Of a stretch of DNA of 55,427 nucleotides, positions 41,791 to 50,476 are shown one piece after another; positions within the stretch are counted from its first letter, which is position 1, and every line of letters begins with the position of its first letter. The notes under the pieces are model-generated. The model was not told the origin of the DNA, did no database searches, and worked only from the letters and a program-made list of their open reading frames with translations. Source of the stretch: Sphingomonas sp. BAUL-RG-20F-R05-02 (lineage in GTDB: Bacteria; Pseudomonadota; Alphaproteobacteria; Sphingomonadales; Sphingomonadaceae). The position numbers were made by a program, and so were the translations under genes. The stretch lies in contig NZ_JAKNQH010000016.1 of assembly GCF_022662305.1 (NCBI RefSeq), positions 1 through 55,427 on the forward strand, read 5' to 3'.

Positions 41791-43214
41791 CGCCGATCCT
41801 GCTCGCGCTGCTGCTCGCCGCCCCCGCCGCGCCCCAATCCCTGACCCCACCCGACCCGGTCGCCACCGCGATCGCGCGCGCCGCACCGGGCACACGGATC
41901 GGGCTGGTGGTGGTCGACGAGACCGGCCGCGAGATCGTCGCGGTGCGGCCCGACGAACGCTTCGTACCGGCTTCGAACACCAAGATCTTCACCACCGCCG
42001 CCGCTTTCGCCACGCTCGACATGACCGCGCCCGACGGCGGCGGCGGCGCGGAGGTGCGGCTGGAGGGGCGCGACGTGGTGCTGAGCGGCCATGGCGACGC
42101 CCGCCTGTCGAGCGCCGCCGATTGCCGCAGCGACTGCCTCGCCGACCTCGCCCGGGCGGTCGCCGCGCGCACCCGCATTGTGCATGACGTGATCGGCGAC
42201 GACAGCGCCCTTCCGGACGAACGCTGGCCACAGGGCATGAGCTGGAACAATCAGGTCGGGCGCTACGGCACTGCGATTTCGGCGTTGACGATCGACGACA
42301 ATGTGGTCGCGCTGTCGGTCACGCCCGGCGCGGCAGGCGCGCCGCCCGCGATCACCGGCGACGGGTATTACGAACTCGAGAACCGGGCGACCACCGTTGC
42401 GGGCGGCAAGACCGCGCTGGAGGAGACGCGTCAGCCGGGCAGCCCGGTTTTGCGGATCGGCGGCTCGGTCGCCACCGGGGCGCCGGCACGAACCGTGCTG
42501 GTCGGCATCGACGATCCGGCGCACCGCGCGGCGTGGCGACTGGCGCAGATGCTCCGCGCCGAGGGCGTGCGCGTTAGCGGGGCCGTGTCCGTCCGCCACC
42601 GGCCGCCCTCACCTTCGGACGATCCCGACCAGCGCGGCGGGGCACCCGCGCCGCACGCTCCTACCCCGCCCACCGCGCTCGCCCGGCTCGCGCCGCCGCC
42701 GCTCGGCGAGGATGTGCGCCATACCAACAAGGTCAGCCAGAACCTCCACGCCGAACTGCTGCTGCGCCGCGTCGGCGCGGTCAGCGGCAGCGGCTCGGTC
42801 GCGGATGGCCGCGCTGTCGTGATCCACATGCTGGGCAGCATCGGCATTCCGCGCTGGCAGTATGAGTTTGCGGATGGGTCGGGCATGTCCAACTACAACC
42901 GGGTCACGCCCCGCGCCACCGTCGCGCTGCTGCGCTGGATCACCGCGCGACCGTGGGGCGCGGCATGGCGGGCAACGCTGCCGGTCGGCGGGGTTGACGG
43001 CACGCTGGCGTCGCGCTTCCACGCCACCCCGCTCGACGGGCGGCTGTTCGCCAAGACCGGTTCACTCAACGCGACCAGCGCGGTGTCGGGCTATCTCACC
43101 GCCGCCAGCGGGCATGTGCTGACCTTCTCCGCCTTTGCCAACGATGTGCCGGGCGATGCCTCGGCCACGGCGGCGATCGACCAGGCGCTGCTCGCGGTGG
43201 CGGCGACGCACTAG
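41787..43214 (+). CDS. dacB: D-Ala-D-Ala carboxypeptidase/endopeptidase, peptidase S13 (DacB/PBP4)
   Basis: 475 aa, Sec signal (MTPILLALLLAAPAAPQS). Active-site triad motifs: Ser63-Asn-Thr-Lys66 (PASNTKIFT), SNYN in DGSGMSNYNRV, and KTG in LFAKTGSLN. The large insert between the first and second motifs is the domain typical of PBP4. It would cleave terminal D-Ala and D-Ala-mDAP cross-links in the periplasm, producing soluble muropeptides for the receptor/AmpG branch. Its presence at the end of this operon, rather than at a housekeeping site, ties the operon to peptidoglycan. Converges with gntR with only 6 bp between stops. Confidence 0.92.
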   Translation: MTPILLALLLAAPAAPQSLTPPDPVATAIARAAPGTRIGLVVVDETGREIVAVRPDERFVPASNTKIFTTAAAFATLDMTAPDGGGGAEVRLEGRDVVLSGHGDARLSSAADCRSDCLADLARAVAARTRIVHDVIGDDSALPDERWPQGMSWNNQVGRYGTAISALTIDDNVVALSVTPGAAGAPPAITGDGYYELENRATTVAGGKTALEETRQPGSPVLRIGGSVATGAPARTVLVGIDDPAHRAAWRLAQMLRAEGVRVSGAVSVRHRPPSPSDDPDQRGGAPAPHAPTPPTALARLAPPPLGEDVRHTNKVSQNLHAELLLRRVGAVSGSGSVADGRAVVIHMLGSIGIPRWQYEFADGSGMSNYNRVTPRATVALLRWITARPWGAAWRATLPVGGVDGTLASRFHATPLDGRLFAKTGSLNATSAVSGYLTAASGHVLTFSAFANDVPGDASATAAIDQALLAVAATH

Positions 43215-43220
43215 CCCGCG

Positions 43221-43949
43221 CTAGAAGTCGGCGAGCGGCGTCACGATCTCGTAGCGGTCGCCGCGATACACCGAGCGGGTGAACTCGACGAACCGGCCGT
43301 CCGGAATTTGCGTCAGCCGCTCGATCCGCAACACCTCGGAGTTCTGCCGCACGCTCAGTATGCCGGCCTCGGTCGGCGTCGCCAGCGAGGCGCGGACGCG
43401 TTGCGTGCCCGCGGTCGGGCGGAAGCCGTGCGTGTCGAGCGCCTGATACAGCGAGTCGCCAAGGCTCTCTAGATCGGGCAGGAACGTGGCCGGGATGATG
43501 GCATGTTCGATCGCCAACGGCTCGCCGCCGGCCAGCCGCACCCGGCCCAGCCGCGCGACCTGCGCGGTGGAGGTGATGTGAAGCGCCGCCGCTTCCTCCT
43601 CGGTCGGCTGCGCGTAGGTCTTGTTGATCCACACCACGCCCGGCGCTTCGCCGCGCGCCCGCGTCTCGTCGCTGAAGCTGCTGAGCTTGCTGCCGGCGGT
43701 CTCGATCCGCCCCGCGACGAACGTGCCGGATCCCTGTTTGCGCAACAGCACGCCCTCGCCGACGAGTTGCTCGATTCCCTTGCGCACCGTCACCCGCGAC
43801 AGGCCCGCCATTTCGCTGAGATCGCGTTCGGAGGGGAGCGCGCTGCCCGGATCGATCCCGCCGCTGCGGATATGCTCGCGCAGGCTGCGCGCGAGTTGCA
43901 GGTAAAGCGGCGTCCCCTCCTCGGGCGTTGTCCAGGCAATGTCCCGCAT
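43221..43949 (-). CDS. GntR/HutC-family regulator with UTRA domain (NagR/DasR-like)
   Basis: 242 aa. Winged helix at about 10-75 (LPSERDLSEMAGLSRVTVRK, KQGSGTFVAG) and a UTRA effector domain at about 95-240 (IEHAIIPATFLPDL, FVEFTRSVYRGDRYEI). UTRA proteins of this class, NagR and DasR, bind GlcNAc-6-P or GlcN-6-P. It is the last gene of the receptor-symporter-murQ operon, 6 bp after murQ. The three AsTGGTAT half-sites in the 49213-49426 promoter region resemble the dre operators of NagR/DasR, so autoregulation together with control of nagB-nagA-kinase is likely. Confidence 0.88.
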   Translation of the reverse strand: MRDIAWTTPEEGTPLYLQLARSLREHIRSGGIDPGSALPSERDLSEMAGLSRVTVRKGIEQLVGEGVLLRKQGSGTFVAGRIETAGSKLSSFSDETRARGEAPGVVWINKTYAQPTEEEAAALHITSTAQVARLGRVRLAGGEPLAIEHAIIPATFLPDLESLGDSLYQALDTHGFRPTAGTQRVRASLATPTEAGILSVRQNSEVLRIERLTQIPDGRFVEFTRSVYRGDRYEIVTPLADF

Positions 43950-43955
43950 CGTCGC

Positions 43956-44846
43956 TCAGTCCCGCGCTTCCAGCGCCATCAGCGCGCGGCGCAAGTCGCC
44001 GCCGCTTGCGTCCAGCAACAGCTTAGCATCGGCGATGGACGTGCCAAGCGCGACGAGCACGCCTAGGCGAATGTCGTTGTGCGTGGTTTCGAGCGCACGC
44101 GCCGCCGTGTCGACATCAAGGCCTGCGATCTGCGCGACCATATCGCGTCCGCGCGCCAGCAGCTTCGCGTTCGAGATCCGCATCGCCACCATGCGGCCAT
44201 CGTACACCAATCCGCGCCGCAGCATGATCGCGGTGGAGAGCATGTTGAGGATCGCCTTCTGCGCGGTACCCGCCTTCATGCGCGTCGATCCGGCCAGCAC
44301 CTCGCCGCCGGTGACCGCGCAGATCGGATGTTCGGCCGCATCGAGCAGCGCGGAACCGGCATTGTTGGCGATCGCGATGGTCAGCGCGCCCGCCGCGCGG
44401 GCAGTCTCAATGGCGGCGAGCGTATAGGGTGTGCGGCCGCTCGCCGCGACGCCGATCACCACGTCGCTGGCACCCACCGCTGCCGTGTCGATCTCGGCGC
44501 GCGCGGCCGCCGCGTCATCCTCCGCGCCTTCATAGGCTTGCGTCAGCGCGCTGCTGCCGCCGGCCATCAGGAACACGAGGCGGTCCGTCGGCCAGCCGAA
44601 GGTCGGGTGCAGTTCCGCCCCGTCCTGCACCGCCAGTCGGCCCGAGGTGCCCGCGCCGACGAAGACCAGCCGACCGCCGTCGCCGAGCCGCACCGCCGCC
44701 GCCTCGGCAGCCTGCGCGATCGCGCGGGTTTGCGACTGGATCGCGGCGATGGCGGCCATCTGCCCTTCCAGCATGGCCTCCACGGCCAGTTCGGTCGGCC
44801 AGCGATCGAGATCGCGATAGCGGGGGTCGAGCGCTTCGGTCTTCAT
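43956..44846 (-). CDS. murQ: N-acetylmuramic acid 6-phosphate etherase
   Basis: 296 aa, full length for MurQ. The SIS-fold signature VFVGAGTSGRLAVQDGAELH is followed by PTFGWP, the acidic EGAEDD and the GSTRMKAGTAQK motif, all diagnostic. The enzyme removes the D-lactyl ether of MurNAc-6-P to give GlcNAc-6-P and D-lactate in the cytoplasm. GlcNAc-6-P is then the substrate of NagA encoded on the divergent operon. No MurP-type PTS or AnmK is present in the window, so MurNAc-6-P must come from another kinase, the BadF-type one being the local candidate. Confidence 0.95.
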   Translation of the reverse strand: MKTEALDPRYRDLDRWPTELAVEAMLEGQMAAIAAIQSQTRAIAQAAEAAAVRLGDGGRLVFVGAGTSGRLAVQDGAELHPTFGWPTDRLVFLMAGGSSALTQAYEGAEDDAAAARAEIDTAAVGASDVVIGVAASGRTPYTLAAIETARAAGALTIAIANNAGSALLDAAEHPICAVTGGEVLAGSTRMKAGTAQKAILNMLSTAIMLRRGLVYDGRMVAMRISNAKLLARGRDMVAQIAGLDVDTAARALETTHNDIRLGVLVALGTSIADAKLLLDASGGDLRRALMALEARD

Positions 44847-44861
44847 GGGTCTGTCCTGAAT

Positions 44862-46427
44862 TCAAGCTGCGGTGGCGGCGATCGTCCGTCCGGACCCGGC
44901 GGGCGCGACGCAGACGATGAAGGCGACCAGCGTGGCGATGCACAACTGGAACGGAAACGACAGCGCGCACAGCACGGCCGGCAGCCCGACCGCGGCGGCG
45001 ATCCTCGGCTGCAGCGACAGCACCGTGACGAACCCGACGATCAGCGCGGCGATTACCGAACCCGTCGTGCCCCGCCCGGTAAACAGCGCGGTGAAATACA
45101 CGCCGAGCAACCCGGCATAGGTGAACACCATCACCTGCAGCGCGAACTCCAGCAGCCCCATGCTGCTGTAGCGCTGCCAGTAATAGGACACGACCGCCAT
45201 CGCGAACATGGCCACGCCGATCACCCCCATGCCGACGCGCCCGGCCTGCACGTAATGCTGCTCCGCCGCATCGCCGCGCCGTTCGCGCCACGGGCGGTAG
45301 AAATCCTGCACCAGCACCGACGACATCGCGTTCAGCGCCGAGTTGGTGGTCGCCACCGCCGCCGCGCAGATGCCGACCGTCACCAGCCCGCGCAGGCCGC
45401 CGGGAAGCTGGGTCAAAATATAGTGCATGAAGATGCTGATCTTCTGATCGCCGAAGCGGCTGCCCGCCACCGCCGTCGCGCCACCCATCAGGTCGGGCCG
45501 GTCGTAGAACACATAAAGCAGCAGCCCGATCACGATGAACATGCCGACCACCGGCACCGTCGCCAGCACCGACAGGTACAGGCTGCGCGCACCGGTCTTG
45601 GCATCCTTGCATGCCAGCAGGCGCTGCGTGGTGTCCTGATCCATCCCGGCATTGGCGATGTAGAGCAGCGCAAGCCCGGTGACGATCGCCAACAGCGAAA
45701 ACGGCTTCGACAGATCCAGCGAGAGATCGAACAGCCGCAGTTTGTCAACACCCTCGGGCGTATGCGCGAGCCCTGCGAGGATCTCCGCGTTCGAGGCCGG
45801 GATCGACAGCCGCAGGAACACCAGCACCGCGATCGCGGAGCCGATGTAGACGGCGAACTGGATCAGGTCGTTCCACAACACCGATTTCAGCCCGCCGACG
45901 AAGGTGAACAGCACGCTCGCCACCACCAGCACCGCCGCCGCGATCATGATGCCTCCCGCATCGACGCGGCCAGTGATGACCATCGCCAACGCGATCGCCG
46001 CGAGATACACCCGCGCGCCGCCGGCAAACACGCGCCCAACCAGGAACATGCCCCCTGCCCAGCGCGTCGCATTCGCGCTGAACCGTAGAGTGAGCAGTTC
46101 GTACGCCGTGGTCGCGCGGATCGCGTAGAAGCGCGGGATCATCACATGCGCCACGAAGATCGCGCCGATCAGCCCACCGATCGTGCCGCTGAGATACGTC
46201 AGGTCGCCGTGATAGCCGTAATCCGGCCCGCCAAGGAACGTCGCGGCGGATTGCGTAGCCGACAGCACCGAGATCGCCGCCAGCCACGACGGCACGGTGC
46301 CACCGGCCAGGAAATACTCGCGCGCGGACGTGGTCTTGCGCGGCGTGAAGATCCAGCCGCCCGCCACCAGCAGCAGCAGATAGGCCGCGATCACCAGCCA
46401 GTCCGCCGTCGAGAAAGGCAGTGTCAT
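44862..46427 (-). CDS. Sodium:solute symporter (SSS family), probable amino-sugar uptake
   Basis: 521 aa with 13-14 TM helices and a GGAGG Shine-Dalgarno. SSS features include REYFLAGGTVPSWLAAIS near residue 40, SATQSAATFLGGPDYGY and a central SSS block at about 155-180 (GGARVYLAAIALAMVI). It resembles sugar-transporting SSS members (SGLT/NanT-like) more than proline carriers. Placed 15 bp before murQ and 73 bp after a TonB receptor gene, it likely carries MurNAc and/or GlcNAc across the inner membrane as free sugar, which explains why a kinase rather than a PTS is encoded nearby. Confidence 0.85.
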   Translation of the reverse strand: MTLPFSTADWLVIAAYLLLLVAGGWIFTPRKTTSAREYFLAGGTVPSWLAAISVLSATQSAATFLGGPDYGYHGDLTYLSGTIGGLIGAIFVAHVMIPRFYAIRATTAYELLTLRFSANATRWAGGMFLVGRVFAGGARVYLAAIALAMVITGRVDAGGIMIAAAVLVVASVLFTFVGGLKSVLWNDLIQFAVYIGSAIAVLVFLRLSIPASNAEILAGLAHTPEGVDKLRLFDLSLDLSKPFSLLAIVTGLALLYIANAGMDQDTTQRLLACKDAKTGARSLYLSVLATVPVVGMFIVIGLLLYVFYDRPDLMGGATAVAGSRFGDQKISIFMHYILTQLPGGLRGLVTVGICAAAVATTNSALNAMSSVLVQDFYRPWRERRGDAAEQHYVQAGRVGMGVIGVAMFAMAVVSYYWQRYSSMGLLEFALQVMVFTYAGLLGVYFTALFTGRGTTGSVIAALIVGFVTVLSLQPRIAAAVGLPAVLCALSFPFQLCIATLVAFIVCVAPAGSGRTIAATAA

Positions 46428-46500
46428 CGCACACCGCCTCCGGATCGTCGGCGATGCCTTGCCAGCCAGTTCGGCACGAACGTCCGGCGACGTGGCTTCC

Positions 46501-49212
46501 TCAAAGGTGCGCGCTCAGCGTGAAGCCGATCGTGCGGCCGAGGATATCGTAGGTATCGGGGAAGGTGTTGAACACGCCACCGCTGGAAACGCGCGGTGGG
46601 TCCTTGTCGAGGAGATTGTACAGGCCCGCGCTCATCGTCACCGCATCGGTGAAGGTGTACGACGCCGACAGGTCGAAGGTGTTCTGTGCGGCGATCGCCT
46701 CGGTCGACCCCACCGTGCTGGAGCGCACCTTGCCGATGCGGTTCCAGTCGAACTGGATCACGCCCTTGTCGAACAGCCAGCCGATGCCGGCGGTGTGGCG
46801 GTAATCGGGCTGCACCAGCGTGGTGCCGTCGCTCGAACAGGTCGCGCCGAACGTGCCCTTGCACTGCACCGCGCCGACCGTCGGGTTCGCCTGAATCTCA
46901 TATGAGGTGACGATATTGCCCTGATAGCTCAACCGAACGCCCGCACCCGGCAGCCAGTCCCGCCGCAACGTGTAGCTCGCGGTGATGTCGAAGCCGCGCT
47001 GCAACAGCCGGCCGAGGTTTTGGTTGTTGACGAAGGCGTCGGCGAAGGTGCCGTTGGGGTTGCGGGTGACGAGCGCGCACAGCGGATTGCCGGCGGTCGG
47101 GTTGGTTACGTAGCAACTGGTGATCGCCGCGATTGGCTGGATCACGCCGACCGCGCCCTTCAGGTCGAGCTGATACCAGTCAACCGTCACGTTCAGGCCG
47201 GGCACGAACGTCGGCGTGAACACCGCGCCCGCGGTGGTGGTGAAGCCGGTCTCCGGCTTCAGATCGGGGTTGCCGCCGTAATAATAATTGCCGGTCAGAT
47301 AGCTGGCCGAGGTCGAGTTGGTCGATCCCGCCGCCGGTGCGCCGAACCGCGCGCACTGCGCCTGATTGCCGGTGCCGAGCACGCACGGATCGCCGCCATA
47401 ACGCGGCTTCAGGCGATCCACCGTGACGAGGTTGCTGAACGGCAGCGACGACACCCCACCGGCGAACTCACCGAAATTGGGGGTGCGCAGCACACGCTGA
47501 TAGGTGCCGCGCAGGCGCAGGCTGCGATCGACCTCCCAGTTGCCCTCAACCTTCCAGGTGCCGTGGGTGCCGAACAGATTGTAATCAGACAGCCGGTACG
47601 CGCCGCCGATGTCCAGCTTGCGGATCAGCGGCAGGTTGTGCAGCACCGGGATCAGCACTTCGCCGTACAGTTCCTTCACGTCGAATTCGCCGCTGTACGC
47701 CGCCTGTACGCCCTCGCGGTAGGTGTTGCCGGTGAGCAGCGCGCTGTCCTGGCGGATGTCGGCGGTTTCGCGGCGATACTCGCCACCGACCGCAAAGCCG
47801 ATCGGCCCGGCCGGCAGTGAGAACAGCTCCTCCAGCGAACCGCTCAGCGTTGCCGCCGTCACGAACTGGTCGCGCTTGCGGTTGAAGCCGTTGATGTCGC
47901 TGCCGAGCGCCCCGGCCAGCGCGGTCTGGTTCGGCCCGAAGATGTTCACCGTGTTGACGATCGACGCGAAATTGTTGGCGCCGCTCGCATTGGCGACGAG
48001 CCCGTCACCGCTGATGACGGTGTTCTCGGTCGAGCGGCCATATTGCGCGTAGATGTTCCACTTGATCTTGTCGGTCAGCGGGCCGCGCAGGCCCGTCTGT
48101 GCCTGGAAGGTGTTGCGCTCGGTCGCGTAGTCGATGAGGCCGAGCTCGGCGAGCGAACGCGACACGTTCACCTGCGCCGCGCCGTTGACGAAGGTGAGCT
48201 GGCCCCGGATCGCGTCGGTCAGGAACGGGTTATTCTGCGCGATTAACACGGTGCGGCTGACCGAGGCCGGGGTCGCGCTGGGCGTCCCGGTCTCCTGCGT
48301 GCGTGTGTTGGTGTACATCACGCGGCCATAGATCTCGACCGCAGGCGTGATCTCATACTTGTAGAGCGCAGCCACGTTGATGCGCTTGAGCGGCGAAACC
48401 AGCGGGTAGCGGTCCGAGATGTTCGACGTCGCCGACGGATTGGTGCTGAAGGCGCCCTGATCGGAGAAGCCGAACCTGCGCCCGCTCGCCACATCGGTAA
48501 ACACGCCGCCGATGCTCGGGATCGTCTGGTTCGGCGTCGCCGCCCAGTCGCGCTGGCCGGCGCGGATCAGGTCGCGCTGCGTGTAGTCGGCGGCGATGAC
48601 GATGTTGCCGCGATCGCCAAGCCCCGCCCCCAGCATGAGCGAGCCGCCATATTGCGCCCCGCCATGTTCGGACAGGCGGGTCGACGCGGTGCCCCGCAGC
48701 CCCTTGAAATCGTCGTTGAGGATGAAGTTGACCACGCCCGCCACCGCATCCGCACCGTAGACGGCGGCGGCACCGCCGGTCAGCACGTCGACGCGCTTGA
48801 TGAGCGAGGCGGGGATCGCGTTGACGTCCACCGAGTTGCGGAAGCTGAACGGCGTGCCGCGCGTGCCGTCGATCAGCACGAGCGACCGGCTCTGGCCGAA
48901 GTTGCGCAGTTCCAGCACCTGCGCACCGAACGCATCGCTGCCCTGCGACCCCTGCCGCACGCCGCCGGAAAGCTGCGGGATTTTGGTAGAGAAATCCTCG
49001 ATGGTCAGCGCCGACTGAAGCCGGATCTGCTCCTGGTTGGTGGTGGCGACCGGGCTGCTCGACGTCAGGCCGGCCAAGGCGATGCGGGTGCCGGTGACGA
49101 CGATGTCACCAGCCCCGGCCGTTTCGTCGGCGGTCTGGGCAAAGGCGGGCGCGTGGAGGAGAGCGGCGGCAAGCGCGGCAAACGCCACGGTGCTTTTGTG
49201 TAACGTAGCCAT
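46501..49212 (-). CDS. TonB-dependent outer membrane receptor (amino-sugar unit c)
   Basis: 903 aa with GGAGG 7 nt before ATG 49212. Signal peptide MATLHKSTVAFAALAAALLHAPAFAQT, TonB-box-like DIVVTGTRIA, plug segments (LVLIDGTRGTPFSF, VDVLTGGAAAVYGADAVAGVVN) and a beta-barrel with a C-terminal aromatic-type strand (IGFTLSAHL). Like the receptor at 30259-33303 it has no SusD partner. First gene of the operon with symporter, murQ and gntR, so its cargo is probably MurNAc- or GlcNAc-containing oligosaccharides. Barrel sequences of the two receptors differ enough to suggest distinct ligands. Confidence 0.9.
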   Translation of the reverse strand: MATLHKSTVAFAALAAALLHAPAFAQTADETAGAGDIVVTGTRIALAGLTSSSPVATTNQEQIRLQSALTIEDFSTKIPQLSGGVRQGSQGSDAFGAQVLELRNFGQSRSLVLIDGTRGTPFSFRNSVDVNAIPASLIKRVDVLTGGAAAVYGADAVAGVVNFILNDDFKGLRGTASTRLSEHGGAQYGGSLMLGAGLGDRGNIVIAADYTQRDLIRAGQRDWAATPNQTIPSIGGVFTDVASGRRFGFSDQGAFSTNPSATSNISDRYPLVSPLKRINVAALYKYEITPAVEIYGRVMYTNTRTQETGTPSATPASVSRTVLIAQNNPFLTDAIRGQLTFVNGAAQVNVSRSLAELGLIDYATERNTFQAQTGLRGPLTDKIKWNIYAQYGRSTENTVISGDGLVANASGANNFASIVNTVNIFGPNQTALAGALGSDINGFNRKRDQFVTAATLSGSLEELFSLPAGPIGFAVGGEYRRETADIRQDSALLTGNTYREGVQAAYSGEFDVKELYGEVLIPVLHNLPLIRKLDIGGAYRLSDYNLFGTHGTWKVEGNWEVDRSLRLRGTYQRVLRTPNFGEFAGGVSSLPFSNLVTVDRLKPRYGGDPCVLGTGNQAQCARFGAPAAGSTNSTSASYLTGNYYYGGNPDLKPETGFTTTAGAVFTPTFVPGLNVTVDWYQLDLKGAVGVIQPIAAITSCYVTNPTAGNPLCALVTRNPNGTFADAFVNNQNLGRLLQRGFDITASYTLRRDWLPGAGVRLSYQGNIVTSYEIQANPTVGAVQCKGTFGATCSSDGTTLVQPDYRHTAGIGWLFDKGVIQFDWNRIGKVRSSTVGSTEAIAAQNTFDLSASYTFTDAVTMSAGLYNLLDKDPPRVSSGGVFNTFPDTYDILGRTIGFTLSAHL

Positions 49213-49325
49213 AGCTTTCCCTCCGTTCGCCTTGTCCCTGAACAGCTCCGCCGGCTAGCGCCGTGGTTGTCTTGTGCAGCACTAGATGCCCTCAGAGAGT
49301 AGACATTGTAAAGCACCGGTAGCTT

Positions 49326-49417
49326 AGTGGTATGGCTTTTCCACGTCTCGCTGTTTGATAGGCGATCCTTACCGTGTTGACAGCAATACCAGTTGAACAT
49401 TTCTGCTGCAGTGGTAT
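49326..49417. promoter_or_regulatory. Shared divergent promoter region with three dre-like half-sites
   Basis: AGTGGTAT occurs at 49326-49333 and 49410-49417, and ATACCA (reading ACTGGTATT on the other strand) at 49386-49391. All fit the half-site A(G/C)TGGTMT of NagR/DasR dre elements as I remember them, though no full contiguous dre palindrome is seen. A TTGACA hexamer (49377-49382) precedes the middle half-site and may be a -35 element for nagB; no strong -10 follows. The region 49213-49426 separates the receptor-symporter-murQ-gntR operon from the nagB-nagA-kinase operon, and contains no gene. Confidence 0.5.
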
Positions 49418-49426
49418 CTCAATCGC

Positions 49427-50476
49427 ATGGCCACACTGGATCGCCTCACCACCAAGATGGCGCAAGAAGCACGCGAGGCTCCTGTCAGAGCCGCAGAGCA
49501 ACTCCGCCGCAATGCCGATCTGGTTCGTGCCGCAGGGCAACGTCTTCGCGCCCTTTCACCACCGTTCGCCGCAACCCTTGCGCGCGGCAGTTCGGATCAG
49601 GCGGCGGCGTTCGCCAAGTTCCTGCTCGAAACCCATGTCGCGATGCCGACGCTCAGTCACGCACCGTCGATCGGCTCACTCTACCATGCCACCTCACCGC
49701 GTTTCGACGGCGTGCCCCTCATCGCGATCTCGCAGTCCGGCCGAAGCCCGGATCTGCTCGCCGCCGCCGAGGACGCGCGCCGGCAAGGCGCCGTGGTGAT
49801 CGCGGTGGTGAACGACGTCGCATCGCCGCTCGCCGATCTCGCCGAGATCGTCATCCCGGTCCACGCCGGTGCGGAGACGAGCGTCGCCGCGACCAAGAGC
49901 TTCGTGTGCACGCTGGTCGCACTCACCCATCTCGCGGCGGAGTGGAGCGGCGATGCGGCGCTGCTCGCCGCGCTGCAAACGACCGGCGACGTGCTCGAAC
50001 AGGCGGCAAACGCCGACTGGACGTCGGCTGTGCCGCTCCTGCGCGATGCAAAAACGATGCTGGTGCTGGGCCGCGGCCCGACGCTGCCGATCGCGGGCGA
50101 GGCGGCGCTGAAGCTGAAGGAAACCTCCGGCCTTCATGCCGAGGCGTTCAGCAGCGCCGAAGTCGCGCACGGTCCGATGCGGCTGGTCGGTGCGGGCGAT
50201 CCAGTGCTGGTGCTCGCCCCGCTCGACGTGTCGCGCGCGGGGCTGGTCGAGCGGCTGGCGGATTTTGCGAAACGTGGCGCCGAACTGATCGTGGCGGGTG
50301 TACCGGACGGGGTGTCGCCTGCGACCGTGCTGCCCTTCCACACCGACGTGCATCCGGTGCTGGGCGCGATCGCGCAGATCCAGAGTTTCTACGGCCTTGC
50401 CGAAGCGCTCGCGCTGGCCCGTGGCCTCGACCCGGACCACCCACCCCATCTCAACAAGGTGACGAGAACGCTATGA
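49427..50476 (+). CDS. Glucosamine-6-phosphate deaminase, SIS-domain NagB-II type
   Basis: 349 aa with two SIS domains and no glutaminase domain. Features: TLARGSSDQAAAFAKFLLET, ISQSGRSPDLL, GAETSVAATKSF, LKLKETSGLHAEAFSSAEVAHGP and the C-terminal DPDHPPHLNKVTRTL, all shared with the isomerase half of GlmS and with NagB-II. It should convert GlcN-6-P to Fru-6-P and ammonia. No Shine-Dalgarno precedes ATG 49427; a Met at 49457 would also give a family-like N-terminus. A dre-like half-site ends 9 bp before the ATG, so the mRNA may be nearly leaderless. Stop overlaps nagA by 4 bp. Confidence 0.88.
   Translation: MATLDRLTTKMAQEAREAPVRAAEQLRRNADLVRAAGQRLRALSPPFAATLARGSSDQAAAFAKFLLETHVAMPTLSHAPSIGSLYHATSPRFDGVPLIAISQSGRSPDLLAAAEDARRQGAVVIAVVNDVASPLADLAEIVIPVHAGAETSVAATKSFVCTLVALTHLAAEWSGDAALLAALQTTGDVLEQAANADWTSAVPLLRDAKTMLVLGRGPTLPIAGEAALKLKETSGLHAEAFSSAEVAHGPMRLVGAGDPVLVLAPLDVSRAGLVERLADFAKRGAELIVAGVPDGVSPATVLPFHTDVHPVLGAIAQIQSFYGLAEALALARGLDPDHPPHLNKVTRTL

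Noticed and set aside
44079..46088. 669-aa plus-strand open frame opposite murQ and the symporter gene
   Set aside because: Shadow frame with Arg/His/Gln-rich composition.
49393..50472. Long in-frame N-terminal extension of nagA
   Set aside because: It overlaps nagB completely, has no family similarity, and a proper ATG overlapping the nagB stop exists at 50473.
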